Assembly: GCA_964463355.1 (NCBI GenBank)
Contig: CAYXBP010000009.1
Span: 9,108-73,107, forward strand
Length of the DNA stretch: 64,000 bases
From: Firm-04 sp964463355
Lineage (GTDB): Bacteria; Bacillota; Clostridia; Oscillospirales; Ruminococcaceae
Direction of reading: 5' to 3'
Positions 42,435 to 51,923 of this stretch are shown here, piece by piece (the first letter of the stretch is position 1; every line of letters begins with the position of its first letter). Both the position numbers and the translations under genes were made by a program. Under the pieces are notes generated by a model. It was not told the origin of the DNA. It did no database searches and saw only the letters and a program-made list of their open reading frames with translations.

Positions 42435-45338
42435 TTATATCGGCGAAATGATAAACGAAAGGGTTTGCGGTATATCTGCCTTGAGTTTATAGACTTCATG
42501 TACAGGCGCACCCCATGAATCATCACCGCCAACGCCCATCTGCTTTGCTGCAAGGGAAACCCATGTCAATTGTGGCGTAGGCAACTCTTCAAGATGCGAC
42601 GCGTTTTCCAATGTATCAGCACTGTAAGGCAGCACACTCATTTCAAAGGGCAAGTCGGTAGCCGTAAACGTCAGCCCCGCGCCATTTTCATCAAATATTT
42701 GCAGATACCGCACGCCGATTCGGTTGCCACACTCCTGCGGATTCAGATAGTGCGATAGATTGGCATCTGCGGTTGATTGAAATACGCCCAGCCTTGCACC
42801 GCTGCATCGGTCGATGTAGTTTTCGTCTGGCCCATATCCATAGTAAACAAAGCGTTGATATACGCGCGAAAGAGGAAAATCCATTGCAAAAACTGGTAGA
42901 TCGGCAAGACCGCTTTTCCCAGGATAATCTGCCTGTATCTGCAATCTGCCATCGTACATTGCTGTGTATGTGACCGTGAACTGAAATGAAGGTTCGGTAG
43001 CAGCGGCAAACGTAAAGCAGATTTGCAGACCGTCTTCCTGTTCCGTGATTCGTGTGGCATCTTGGCAAAGTGCTGCATAACGTCCGGCGATGTGCCATTG
43101 TGCCATCGCATGAGGATATCCTGCACCGCGATCGTTATCCGTAAAAGCACGGCAGAATCGCACATTTGGTATACGTGTGATGTATTCTTTTCCACCGTAT
43201 ACCAGAGAGGAAAGTCCGCCGCTGCGGCAATCAAACTGCATGGAAAAATCCGTGCCATGAATGCCTACTACAAAACTGCCCCTTGCGATTTTCGACTTTG
43301 AAGATGCCTTGCGCGGTTTTCTCTCTTTGCGATCAATGATCTTCTGCGCAAATGCAATTTCATGCCCTGCATCTGCCCATGGAGTAGCTGTTGCAAGATG
43401 CGCCGTGGCTGTTAAAACAAATTCGCCACCCGTTTCTGGTATATGCAACCCGATAGCAACACTATCCGTTTCGCCAGCAGGAATCAGCAGACGATGCTCC
43501 TCTGTGGCAAGTACATTGCCCTCATGGGCAAGTGTAACGCGGAATAGATAGTTGCTGGTATCAATAAACAGGTTCTTATTGCGTACAGTCAACCTGTCGT
43601 TTTCAATTGTCATCGTGAGCGGTGCGTAAAGCTGTTTTGCCTCCTGCATTTTGGGAGAGTTGGTGCGATCGGCATATACAATACCATTGGTTGAGAAACC
43701 GTAATCCGTGGGTCGGTCGTCAAAATCGCCACCATACACCAGCGCGCCGTTCTTATACAGTGCCTGATCAATATAATCCCAGATAAACCCACCCTGATAG
43801 CCGCTGTAGCGATCCTCTAAGGCGGTGTATAGATGCATTCCACCCAACGAATTGCCCATCGCGTGCATATACTCGCAGCTGATGTACGGCTTGCCCGTAT
43901 GCTGTTCCAGATATGCTGCGATTTCAATGGGTTTTGCGTACATTCGGCTTTCCATATCGGTGATGTGATCATAATTGCGGCGATAAACCACGCCTTCATA
44001 ATGCACCAGTCGCGTGGGATCCACGCTGTGAAAATAATTCGCAATGGCTGCAATATTATCGCCACAGTCAGATTCATTTCCACAAGACCATATCAACACA
44101 CTGGGGTGATTCTTGTCACGCTCATACATGGATCTTGCACGGTCGAGAACGGCATCCTTCCATTCGGGCTGGGATGCAGGTACCGCCCAGTTTGCACCAT
44201 GCGTTTCGAGATTGGTTTCATCAATTAGATAGATTCCAAATTCATCACAAAGACGATACCATGCCGATTGATTGGGGTAATGGCTTGTGCGCACTGCATT
44301 GAAGTTGTTGCGCTTCAGATTGTAGATGTCCCAGCGCATTTCCTCTTCGGTGATGCAGCGACCGTTATGGGCACTCCACTCATGGCGATTGACACCGCGG
44401 AACAGAATGCGTTTCCCATTCAGACACATAACGCCATCCGTTATTGTAAAGCGGCGGAAGCCAACTTTTGTTTCTGCGGTTTCGATCATCGTATCACCTG
44501 CGTGGATTTCTACGCGCAGGGTATACAGCGTAGGGGATTCCGCGCTCCATGGTTGGATATTTGGCAATGGATATGCGCGCACGGGAGCATTGCTGGATAG
44601 CAAAATTTCGCCGCTGGACGCAATTAAACTGGTATGCAGAGCATACGCGCCATCTCCTAGAATATCCTGCTGCACGGTCAGAATGCCGCAGTTGGTTACG
44701 GGGTCAAAATCCGCAATGACGTGCAGATCACGGATATGCAGTGCAGGTACCGCAAAGAGTGAAACTTCGCGAAAAATGCCTGAAAACCGCCAGTAATCCT
44801 GATCTTCCAGCCAACTTGCAGTGCTATAACGGTAAATATGTACTTCCAGGCGATTGTTTTTCTGTCGCAGATAGGGTGTGATATGAAACTCCGATGGTGT
44901 GAAGCTGTCCTCTGCGTAGCCAACAAAGGCACCATTGAGCCAGACGTAGAAAGCAGTTTGCACGCCTTCAAAGCGAATAAAAACCGTTTTGCCCTGTAGG
45001 GGAGCATCCAGATCAAAGCTGCGTGCATAGCAGCCCACTGTGTTCAGCTCCTGCGGAATTTGAGGAGGTGTAAGCTGTTCGTGCCCCTCCCATGGGTACT
45101 GTGTGTTTACATATTGTGGCTTACCGAAGCCCTGCAACTCAATGTGCCCCGGCACTGTGATATCGGAAACGGTTTGCGGATTGGGGTCTGTGTGGGAGCG
45201 GTATTGAAACTTCCATGTGCCATTGAGTGATTGACTGAGCGTGATGCCGTTTACGGTGCAGTTGTGGTCAGAATGTGCAGGCTCGCGATTGACAGCGAAT
45301 GTAGCAGGGTCGCTTAAAAATGTGAGATCTGCGTCCAT
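42435..45338 (-). CDS. GH2 beta-galactosidase (LacZ-like)
   Basis: Cytoplasmic glycosidase of 967 residues. It has the N-terminal jelly-roll (SLNGTWKFQYRSH, PWEGHEQLTPPQIP), Ig-like domains, the TIM barrel and the C-terminal beta-galactosidase small-chain domain. The acid/base Glu is in WSCGNESDCGDN (about residue 420) and the nucleophile in SCEYMHAMGNSLGG (about 488), as in E. coli LacZ. No signal peptide, so it acts on imported galactosides, possibly from plant galactans or hemicellulose. AGGAGG is seven bases before ATG 45338. It has its own promoter and lies convergent to the GH9 gene. Confidence 0.95.
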   Translation of the reverse strand: MDADLTFLSDPATFAVNREPAHSDHNCTVNGITLSQSLNGTWKFQYRSHTDPNPQTVSDITVPGHIELQGFGKPQYVNTQYPWEGHEQLTPPQIPQELNTVGCYARSFDLDAPLQGKTVFIRFEGVQTAFYVWLNGAFVGYAEDSFTPSEFHITPYLRQKNNRLEVHIYRYSTASWLEDQDYWRFSGIFREVSLFAVPALHIRDLHVIADFDPVTNCGILTVQQDILGDGAYALHTSLIASSGEILLSSNAPVRAYPLPNIQPWSAESPTLYTLRVEIHAGDTMIETAETKVGFRRFTITDGVMCLNGKRILFRGVNRHEWSAHNGRCITEEEMRWDIYNLKRNNFNAVRTSHYPNQSAWYRLCDEFGIYLIDETNLETHGANWAVPASQPEWKDAVLDRARSMYERDKNHPSVLIWSCGNESDCGDNIAAIANYFHSVDPTRLVHYEGVVYRRNYDHITDMESRMYAKPIEIAAYLEQHTGKPYISCEYMHAMGNSLGGMHLYTALEDRYSGYQGGFIWDYIDQALYKNGALVYGGDFDDRPTDYGFSTNGIVYADRTNSPKMQEAKQLYAPLTMTIENDRLTVRNKNLFIDTSNYLFRVTLAHEGNVLATEEHRLLIPAGETDSVAIGLHIPETGGEFVLTATAHLATATPWADAGHEIAFAQKIIDRKERKPRKASSKSKIARGSFVVGIHGTDFSMQFDCRSGGLSSLVYGGKEYITRIPNVRFCRAFTDNDRGAGYPHAMAQWHIAGRYAALCQDATRITEQEDGLQICFTFAAATEPSFQFTVTYTAMYDGRLQIQADYPGKSGLADLPVFAMDFPLSRVYQRFVYYGYGPDENYIDRCSGARLGVFQSTADANLSHYLNPQECGNRIGVRYLQIFDENGAGLTFTATDLPFEMSVLPYSADTLENASHLEELPTPQLTWVSLAAKQMGVGGDDSWGAPVHEVYKLKADIPQTLSFIISPI

Positions 45339-45372
45339 AATGTATCCTCCTTGCCGTGATTTTTCTGATTGT

Positions 45373-45401
45373 ATTGTAGCATATTCAATTGGAAAATGCA
45401 A
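45373..45401 (-). promoter_or_regulatory. promoter of the GH2 gene
   Basis: Minus strand TTGCAT (45401-45396), 17-base spacer, TACAAT (45378-45373). Confidence 0.7.
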
Positions 45402-45409
45402 TAGAAAAC

Positions 45410-45435
45410 GCCACGATCTGCATGAAGACCGTGGC
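45410..45435 (-). terminator. terminator after the dockerin-protease gene
   Basis: GCCACG/CGTGGC arms (45410-45415, 45430-45435) with inner TCT/AGA pairing, followed on the minus strand by GTTTTC. It separates the protease gene from the GH2 promoter. Confidence 0.75.
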
Positions 45436-45465
45436 TGTTTTATCTACGGGTATGGTAGCAACTGA

Positions 45466-46914
45466 TTACTGCATTCCTGCAAACCATCGATGAAACGCCT
45501 GAATCAGTACATTGTTCTCCCGCGAAATACGAGCAGTGGTTGCGGAAGATCCGCTAGCTGTTTGCGCTGCGGTAGCCATACTCTGCAATTGTTGTATATA
45601 GGTCGCATCAATGCCGTAATAGCCAAGTGTCACATCAAGATATTTTGCATCCTGCGGGAAATTTTCAAAAAACCACATTGCCATGCCGTTGGCATTTTCG
45701 ATGCGGTAGGTTTTAGAGATCAGCGTCATAGCATTTACCGCCTGTAGCAGTGCATCACTGTGTTCCGTGGGCAGCAGCGTAGCAAAGTGTGTAATATCCA
45801 CCAGATCATACTCGCCCTCGCCGAAATCCCTTGCTCGACTGCGTGCGGTGGTAATCGGTGTGATGCCTTCTGTTTCATAGTGAACATACAAATCGTTGAT
45901 ATAATCATAAAGTGCGAACATCACCGTTTCGGCATAAGAGAGATCGTACAGCGCAAGGGTTGCGGTCATGCGGTAGCGGCGGTTGGCGTTAACCATGTCA
46001 TGAATGATAGTTTGCGCCAAAAGAGGTGTATCGGTCGTGGGATCTTTGGCAAGTTGATTGAGAAAACCCGTATAGCTCCAACCAAGTCCACTTTCCGATT
46101 CTTCCGAAGCGATCATGTAGTCAGCGTAGTCGCGCACAGCGTAGGCGACTTCCGCGCAAGCCATGACACAGCAGTCAAAACCGATCCATTCAAAGTGGAT
46201 TTTTGCGTTCTCCAGTGCGGTGCGCAGGCTTGCAATGCTGATCATCTGGTTGTAGACTTCATCATAGCAAAGCCCGTACATCGGCCCGCCGCCGTGATCC
46301 CATAAAATGAGTGCATAGCGGTCAGCTGGATATGCAGCAGCGGTATCGGTGATAAAGTTTGCCAGTGCATTGGCAGTTGACATGCTCTGTGAGGGATATT
46401 CGCGCACTGCAACGCCATTGGCATTGTATGCGATGGTGTAATTGTGTTCAGCTGATACATAAGCATTGTTTGCGCTCCAAGTTTCGGCACCACCGGCAGC
46501 AATGACAAGATTCAGATTTTCGGAGGTGTTGGAGGCGAGCATTTCATTCATATCATTGGTGGCTTGCTGCGCATTGGTTTCCAGATCCGAGCCGCAGAGA
46601 TACACCATCACTGTCATGGATTCATCCGTGTGTGGAAAAAGAATCATGCGCTTGAGCAGTGTAAGGTCTATCGCATTAATGACTGCATTGCCATCTATGT
46701 CAGCATTTTCCGAGATCGTTGCGTCTTGCGCTGTCAGGTATTGTGTGAGCAGCTGCACATCCGCAAGCGTAACGGCACCGTCGTCGTTGCAGTCACCACG
46801 GAGTGCAGCTGTTTTCACGGCGGTTGCAGGAATGCTTTCCATCATGGAAAAGAGAAGTGCAGTAGCTGTAATGCAAGCGCAAGATGTTTTGCGCCGTATG
46901 CCGTAATTCTTCAT
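45466..46914 (-). CDS. secreted clostripain-family (C11) cysteine protease with N-terminal dockerin
   Basis: A 482-residue exported protein. After a signal peptide (about 1-32) comes a type I dockerin (about 39-92) with loops DCNDDGAVTLADVQLL and DIDGNAVINAIDLTLLKR. The peptidase domain begins MTVMVYLCGSDLETNAQQAT. The catalytic His is in LILWDHGGGP and the Cys in GFDCCVMACAEVAYA, as in clostripain and gingipain-clan enzymes. Clostripain-type enzymes favour basic residues at P1, which cannot be verified here. The dockerin implies docking to a cellulosome. ATG 46914 follows AAGAAGGG. The beta-helix dockerin gene lies just upstream on the same strand (88-base gap), possibly in one transcript. 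Confidence 0.92.
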   Translation of the reverse strand: MKNYGIRRKTSCACITATALLFSMMESIPATAVKTAALRGDCNDDGAVTLADVQLLTQYLTAQDATISENADIDGNAVINAIDLTLLKRMILFPHTDESMTVMVYLCGSDLETNAQQATNDMNEMLASNTSENLNLVIAAGGAETWSANNAYVSAEHNYTIAYNANGVAVREYPSQSMSTANALANFITDTAAAYPADRYALILWDHGGGPMYGLCYDEVYNQMISIASLRTALENAKIHFEWIGFDCCVMACAEVAYAVRDYADYMIASEESESGLGWSYTGFLNQLAKDPTTDTPLLAQTIIHDMVNANRRYRMTATLALYDLSYAETVMFALYDYINDLYVHYETEGITPITTARSRARDFGEGEYDLVDITHFATLLPTEHSDALLQAVNAMTLISKTYRIENANGMAMWFFENFPQDAKYLDVTLGYYGIDATYIQQLQSMATAAQTASGSSATTARISRENNVLIQAFHRWFAGMQ

Positions 46915-47002
46915 GGGGGAATCCCTTCTTTCATTGCATCATGGTATAATCCGTGAAAAGCTGCCACAAGCTACGAGCATATGCGGGTTTATTCTGTAGT
47001 TG

Positions 47003-48235
47003 TCATTCAAGATAGGTTACCTCGCTTGCATTATAGTATTCCCAGCTATTTGCAGCAACCAAACCTTCACCATAATCCACTTGATTGTTCTTTACGGAAA
47101 AATCGCTATACCATCCATCCACCACATACATACGGCGGCTGGTATCTACTTCGCCGTATGGTCTGTCCATGTAGAGCGTGTTATCCGCGAAAGAGCAATG
47201 ATACCCCCAACCTTCTACCTGCTCGTGCAATTCAAAAGCCGCAACGATTTGCGGGTTCTCATGTCGGTATCCGATATTGTTGTGAACATTGACAGCATTG
47301 CCTGCGATATCTATGAAACTGCCTGCATAATTAGCACCTGTCATGCCATCACCGTAGAATATACAATTCATGATTTCTGTTCCTGTTGTATATTCTTTGA
47401 CATCAATGTGTTCCGCTGCGACATATTGGAATATGCAGCCATCTACCGTATTGTAGTCGCATTTGTAATCAAATCCGCTGACCGATTTGGCACTGCCGAT
47501 ATACACACCTTCGCCGTAGCCTGGCGTAACCGTACCAGTGTTATGGATATAGCAATCTTTTACGATACAGTACGAACTGCCGTCACGAATGGCGATTGCT
47601 TCTGCGCCGATATGGCACACTTCGCAATTGCGTATCACAGAATGATGAGAGCGATCCAACACAATGCCTTTTTGTGCGTTAGTCATTTTCAGGTTTTCCA
47701 GTATCCAGTAATCGCCGGTGATTTGAATGACATAACCGTTTTCTGGACTGTTACCGGTAATCACGGGTGGATTTTGCGGATCAGCAGCAGTGAGTGTAAT
47801 GGGGGCAGCTTGCGTGCCTGCGGCAGCGGTGTCGATTTTTTGCGCACCATGATATGTTGTGTAGTCGTAGGTGCCGCTTGCAACGCGAATGACATCGCCT
47901 GGTTTTGCATTGCGCATAGCGATGAACAATTCTTCTGTTGTGGAAACATCAACATAGTGCTTGGAAGTTTCAGTGAGCAATGCACGTTTCATAGCGCACA
48001 GATCCCGTGCATCCAACTTCTGGTCTTCAAACAGATCACCAGCTTTCCATTCGGCAAGTGATGCGTTCGGCTCAGCGAGGAGCCATTTTTGCAATGCAAC
48101 CACATCGGCGATTGAAAACTGACCATCTGTGTTGACATCGCCGCGTATTGCCGTACTAGCATGTGCATTGGTATGGGCAAAGATACCGCCCAAAAGCAAA
48201 AACGATAGAATAGTCGCAGATAATTTGTGTTTCAT
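47003..48235 (-). CDS. secreted right-handed beta-helix protein with N-terminal dockerin (polysaccharide lyase-like)
   Basis: A 410-residue exported protein. Signal peptide about 1-26; dockerin about 30-90 (DVNTDGQFSIADVVALQKW; second loop DLFEDQKLDARDLCAMKR, where the third position is Phe rather than an acidic or Asn residue). The remainder is a parallel beta-helix: GDVIRVASGTYDY, TLTAADPQNPPVITG, WILENLKMTNAQKGIVLD, NCEVCHIGAEAIAIRDGSS. This is the fold of pectate lyases and related enzymes (PL1, PL6, PL9), but I cannot place it in a family or see a certain catalytic site. It precedes the dockerin protease gene. Confidence 0.86.
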   Translation of the reverse strand: MKHKLSATILSFLLLGGIFAHTNAHASTAIRGDVNTDGQFSIADVVALQKWLLAEPNASLAEWKAGDLFEDQKLDARDLCAMKRALLTETSKHYVDVSTTEELFIAMRNAKPGDVIRVASGTYDYTTYHGAQKIDTAAAGTQAAPITLTAADPQNPPVITGNSPENGYVIQITGDYWILENLKMTNAQKGIVLDRSHHSVIRNCEVCHIGAEAIAIRDGSSYCIVKDCYIHNTGTVTPGYGEGVYIGSAKSVSGFDYKCDYNTVDGCIFQYVAAEHIDVKEYTTGTEIMNCIFYGDGMTGANYAGSFIDIAGNAVNVHNNIGYRHENPQIVAAFELHEQVEGWGYHCSFADNTLYMDRPYGEVDTSRRMYVVDGWYSDFSVKNNQVDYGEGLVAANSWEYYNASEVTYLE

Positions 48236-48260
48236 CCTGGCACCCTTCCTTTTTCAAGTT

Positions 48261-48289
48261 ATTATATCATGCAATGAAGAAAAATGCAA
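48261..48289 (-). promoter_or_regulatory. promoter of the beta-helix dockerin gene
   Basis: Minus strand TTGCAT (48289-48284), 17-base spacer, TATAAT (48266-48261). Confidence 0.75.
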
Positions 48290-48346
48290 GGCATTGCCAC
48301 AAAAATCTCGTGGGGAGATATATGCAGAAGGAATCTTCGGAAAAAA

Positions 48347-48385
48347 GCGCGTTACCGACTAATCCGAAGTTAGTCAATAACGCGC
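48347..48385 (-). terminator. terminator after clpB
   Basis: GCGCGTTA/TAACGCGC outer arms (48347-48354, 48378-48385) and GACTAA/TTAGTC inner arms. It lies 33 bases beyond the clpB stop; on the minus strand the exit side reads TTTTTT. Confidence 0.88.
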
Positions 48386-48417
48386 AATGCAAGGGTATCG
48401 TGTAATTGTCAGAAAAG

Positions 48418-51027
48418 TTATGCGTGGATGTTGCAGATAAACTGGTCATCTACATGGTCTACAGTAATGGTACTGCCTTGTTCGGCTGGTTGACTGAGCA
48501 GCAATCTTGCAATAGCCGTTTCCACCTTTCGCTGCATCAGTCGTTTCAGCGGTCTTGCACCGAAGTTCGGATCATAGCCTTCTTCGATGACAGCATTCTT
48601 GGCTGCCGCTGTCAGTTCCACATGGAGCTGCTTTTCCTCCAGACGCTTTTGCAGATTTGCTGTCAGCAGGTCAACGATCCTGCCGATTTCCTGCTTGGTC
48701 AACGGCTTATAGCAGATGATCTCATCCAGACGATTCAGGAATTCCGGACGGAACTTCTGGTGGAGCATACGATCAACAATCTGTCGGGCATCATCGGAGA
48801 GATTGCCGTCCGCTTGTATGCCTTCTAGCAGCGCATCTGCACCAAGGTTTGAGGTCAGGATCAGAATTGTATTTTTGAAATCGACGGTGCGCCCTTGCGA
48901 ATCTGTGATTCTGCCATCATCAAGGACTTGCAGCAGCAGGTTGAACACATCAGGATGCGCCTTTTCGATCTCATCCAGCAGAATAACGGAATACGGCTTT
49001 CTGCGCACTGCTTCGGTCAGTTGCCCGCCCTCCTCATAACCAACATATCCAGGAGGCGCACCAATCAGACGGCTGACGCTGAATTTCTCCATATATTCGC
49101 TCATATCAATGCGAATGAGGTTGCGTTCGTCATCAAACAGTGCCTCCGCAAGCGTCTTGGCGAGTTCAGTTTTGCCGACACCCGTAGGGCCAAGGAACAA
49201 GAACGAACCAATGGGACGGTTGGGATCCTGAATGCCAGCACGCGAGCGCAAGATTGCCTCAGAAACTTTTTCTACCGCTTCATTCTGACCGATTACGCGC
49301 TCATGCAGTGTATCTTCAAGATGCAGCAGCTTTTGCTTGTCACCTTCCATTAGTTTTGTCACTGGGATTCCTGTCCAGCGAGCCACAATTCTTGCAATTT
49401 CCTCTTCGGTAACGGAATCACGCAGCAGCTTTCCGGTATTGGTCTGCTTAGCGGATTCTTCGGCTTCTGCTTCTTCAATTTGCTTTTGCAGCGTGGGAAT
49501 CTGCCCATACTTTAGTTCGGCTGCCTTCATCAAATCGTATTCGCGTTCTGCATTTTGCAGCTCCGTGTTGAGCTGTTCCAGTTTTGCACGATACTCCTGT
49601 ACCTTGGAGATGCCTGTTTTTTCGTTTTCCCACTGTGCCTTCATTTGCGCGAACTGTTCACGCTGATCAGCAAGCTCCTTTTGCAGTTCATTCAAACGTG
49701 CGATGGATGCTGCATCGGTTTCCTTTTTCAGTGCAGCTTCTTCGATTTCGAGCTGCATGATTCTACGCTGGATTTCGTCCATTTCCTGTGGCATGGAGTC
49801 CATTTCCGTGCGGATCATGGCGCAAGCCTCATCGATCAGGTCAATGGCTTTATCGGGCAGAAAACGGTCAGAAATATAACGATTTGAGAGAATTGCCGCT
49901 GCAACCAGTGCAGCATCATGGATCTGCACACCGTGATAGACCTGATACCGTTCTTTCAGACCGCGCAGAATGGAGATAGTATCTTCAACGGTCGGTTCGC
50001 CGACCTGTACTGGTTGAAAACGGCGTTCCAGTGCAGGGTCTTTTTCGATATACTTACGGTATTCGTCAAGAGTAGTTGCGCCGATACAATGCAGTTCGCC
50101 GCGAGCAAGCATTGGTTTCAGCAGGTTACCAGCATCCATAGCGCCGTCTGTTTTGCCAGCACCGACAATGTTATGCAGCTCATCAATAAAGAGCAGGATT
50201 CTGCCTTCCGATTTTTTGACCTCCTGCAACACTGCTTTCAACCGTTCTTCAAATTCGCCGCGATACTTTGCACCAGCAACAAGTGCGCCGAGATCAAGGG
50301 AGAAGATCGTGCAATCCTTTAGACCGCCAGGGACATCGCCGCGTGCGATACGTTGCGCAAGGCCTTCGGCAATTGCAGTTTTGCCAACGCCTGGTTCACC
50401 AATCAATACTGGATTGTTTTTGGTCTTACGAGAAAGAATGCGCATAACATTACGGATCTCTGCATCTCTGCCGATTACTGGATCAAGCTGATTTTTTCGT
50501 GCGCGTTCGGTAAGATCCTGACCATATTTTTTGAGAACATCGTAAGTTGCTTCGGGCGTTTCATTGGTAATGCGTGTGTTGCCGCGGATTTCTTTCAGCG
50601 CAGCAAGCACATGTTTTTCGTCCACATTGTTTTCAGTAAAAATGCGGCTGATTGCGCGGTCATTGGTGTGCAGCATCGCCAAAAAGATGTGTTCCACGGC
50701 GAGATACTCATCCTGCATTTTTTCAGCGATCTGTTCTGCCTGATTGAGGATTTTTTCGGTTTCCGCAGAGATATAGATTGAATCAATCGGTCTGCCACTG
50801 ACTGTGACATGCGGAAGATCAGCAACGGTTTTTTGTGCGGCTTTGGACATTGTGCCTGCATTTGCGCCAATGCGCTCTATGATTTGTGGGATCAGACCAT
50901 TGTTTTGCATCAGCATTGCAGCAAGCAGATGGGCTGGTTCAATGCTTTGATTTTGGTGTTCCACGCAGAGCGACTGTGCATTCGCGATGATTTCACGTGC
51001 TTTTTCGGTCATTTTGTTTGCATTCAT
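48418..51027 (-). CDS. clpB: ATP-dependent disaggregase ClpB
   Basis: Hexameric AAA+ chaperone that, with DnaK, pulls proteins out of aggregates. The 869 residues carry the N-domain (1-145), first AAA module (Walker A GEPGVGKTAIAEG, Walker B LFIDELHNIVGAGKTDG), the long coiled-coil M-domain (about 400-525, many Glu, Gln, Lys), and the second AAA module (FLGPTGVGKTELAK; VILLDEIEKAHPDV). Full length. A ribbon-helix-helix gene starts the same transcription unit, 56 bases upstream and without a terminator between them. No CIRCE element or CtsR-like box is evident upstream, so control may be through that gene's product. Confidence 0.97.
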   Translation of the reverse strand: MNANKMTEKAREIIANAQSLCVEHQNQSIEPAHLLAAMLMQNNGLIPQIIERIGANAGTMSKAAQKTVADLPHVTVSGRPIDSIYISAETEKILNQAEQIAEKMQDEYLAVEHIFLAMLHTNDRAISRIFTENNVDEKHVLAALKEIRGNTRITNETPEATYDVLKKYGQDLTERARKNQLDPVIGRDAEIRNVMRILSRKTKNNPVLIGEPGVGKTAIAEGLAQRIARGDVPGGLKDCTIFSLDLGALVAGAKYRGEFEERLKAVLQEVKKSEGRILLFIDELHNIVGAGKTDGAMDAGNLLKPMLARGELHCIGATTLDEYRKYIEKDPALERRFQPVQVGEPTVEDTISILRGLKERYQVYHGVQIHDAALVAAAILSNRYISDRFLPDKAIDLIDEACAMIRTEMDSMPQEMDEIQRRIMQLEIEEAALKKETDAASIARLNELQKELADQREQFAQMKAQWENEKTGISKVQEYRAKLEQLNTELQNAEREYDLMKAAELKYGQIPTLQKQIEEAEAEESAKQTNTGKLLRDSVTEEEIARIVARWTGIPVTKLMEGDKQKLLHLEDTLHERVIGQNEAVEKVSEAILRSRAGIQDPNRPIGSFLFLGPTGVGKTELAKTLAEALFDDERNLIRIDMSEYMEKFSVSRLIGAPPGYVGYEEGGQLTEAVRRKPYSVILLDEIEKAHPDVFNLLLQVLDDGRITDSQGRTVDFKNTILILTSNLGADALLEGIQADGNLSDDARQIVDRMLHQKFRPEFLNRLDEIICYKPLTKQEIGRIVDLLTANLQKRLEEKQLHVELTAAAKNAVIEEGYDPNFGARPLKRLMQRKVETAIARLLLSQPAEQGSTITVDHVDDQFICNIHA

Positions 51028-51083
51028 AAGATAACCTCCATTCGATATTTCAGGAACAGATCAACAAAACAAGCGCAGACTGC

Positions 51084-51716
51084 CTAAGTGAGAAAATACG
51101 TTTCCACTGCTTGTACGGCTTTCTCATGATCTGGAAGAGCTGCAAAATAGGATTTCAGTGCCGCATCCACTGCTTTGATATATGTTCCCATTGCCGCGCC
51201 GATTTCCTTTGCTGTTGAATTTGCATTGGTTCTTATCGCAACGCGCCTGTGCCAAGTGCCATCCTCAATGTGAAAATCATCTACAGAAATGCCGAGATAT
51301 TGCATTTCAAAGTTTGACCAACATTGAAAAAAAGCATCTGCTTCTGCAATCAACGGCTTGCTTTGCGTACGGAAGGAGGCGTGCAGCACACCCACTGCGT
51401 GTTCGGGATGCCCAATGCTCTGACGATTCAATTCGACACGATATCGGATTGTTGGCTTATAGCGATAACGCAGCGGCGAACGAATGGTCAGCATTCCGTC
51501 CGAAGCCTGCTCTTGGAATTGAAACAGACCAGTCATTTGTTGTGAAAGCGTATTCAGAATTTCAGCCATGTGTGCTTCAGGCGTAACATAGCCGACTGCC
51601 TCTGCGAGCAGTTGATTGACGAGATTCGAACGGCTTGTGTTACGGGCGTACGCCATGCGATCTACTGCGTCCACAACATCCTCAGATAACACAAGGCTGT
51701 AAACACTCTTCTTCAT
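51084..51716 (-). CDS. ribbon-helix-helix protein with unknown C-terminal domain, upstream of clpB
   Basis: A 210-residue protein. Residues 1-45 (MKKSVYSLVLSEDVVDAVDR, then ARNTSRSNLVNQLLAEAVGY) follow the strand-helix-helix pattern of CopG/Arc DNA-binding domains, with NTSRSN at the turn between helices. The other 160 residues form a domain I do not recognise (RYRYKPTIRYRVELNRQ, FEMQYLGISVDDFHIED). SD AAGGAAG is eight bases before ATG 51716. The promoter's -10 overlaps an 11-base palindrome, consistent with autoregulation. clpB follows in the same transcript, so this may be a stress or ligand-responsive repressor. That role is inference. Confidence 0.8.
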   Translation of the reverse strand: MKKSVYSLVLSEDVVDAVDRMAYARNTSRSNLVNQLLAEAVGYVTPEAHMAEILNTLSQQMTGLFQFQEQASDGMLTIRSPLRYRYKPTIRYRVELNRQSIGHPEHAVGVLHASFRTQSKPLIAEADAFFQCWSNFEMQYLGISVDDFHIEDGTWHRRVAIRTNANSTAKEIGAAMGTYIKAVDAALKSYFAALPDHEKAVQAVETYFLT

Positions 51717-51748
51717 TGGTATCACTTCCTTTTCTATCGTCTAATAAT

Positions 51749-51776
51749 ATTATACACGAATTGCGTAATTTGTCAA
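51749..51776 (-). promoter_or_regulatory. promoter of the ribbon-helix-helix-clpB operon with palindrome at -10
   Basis: Minus strand TTGACA (51776-51771), 16-base spacer, TATAAT (51754-51749). The palindrome TAATAATATTA (51742-51752) overlaps the -10 and is a candidate operator. Confidence 0.78.
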
Positions 51777-51855
51777 TGTGGTTATATAAGATTTCATGCA
51801 AGTTTCACATTTCCGCGAGATTACTTTAAATGTCGTTTTTTACCAGGCAGAAAAA

Positions 51856-51887
51856 TACCGCGCAAAGCCAATAAGCGATGCGCGGTA
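51856..51887 (-). terminator. terminator after the broken lipoprotein gene
   Basis: TACCGCGC/GCGCGGTA arms (51856-51863, 51880-51887), followed on the minus strand by TTTTT. Confidence 0.85.
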
Positions 51888-51923
51888 AAAGATATGTTTA
51901 CTGAATCAATCGTTAAGAGCGAA

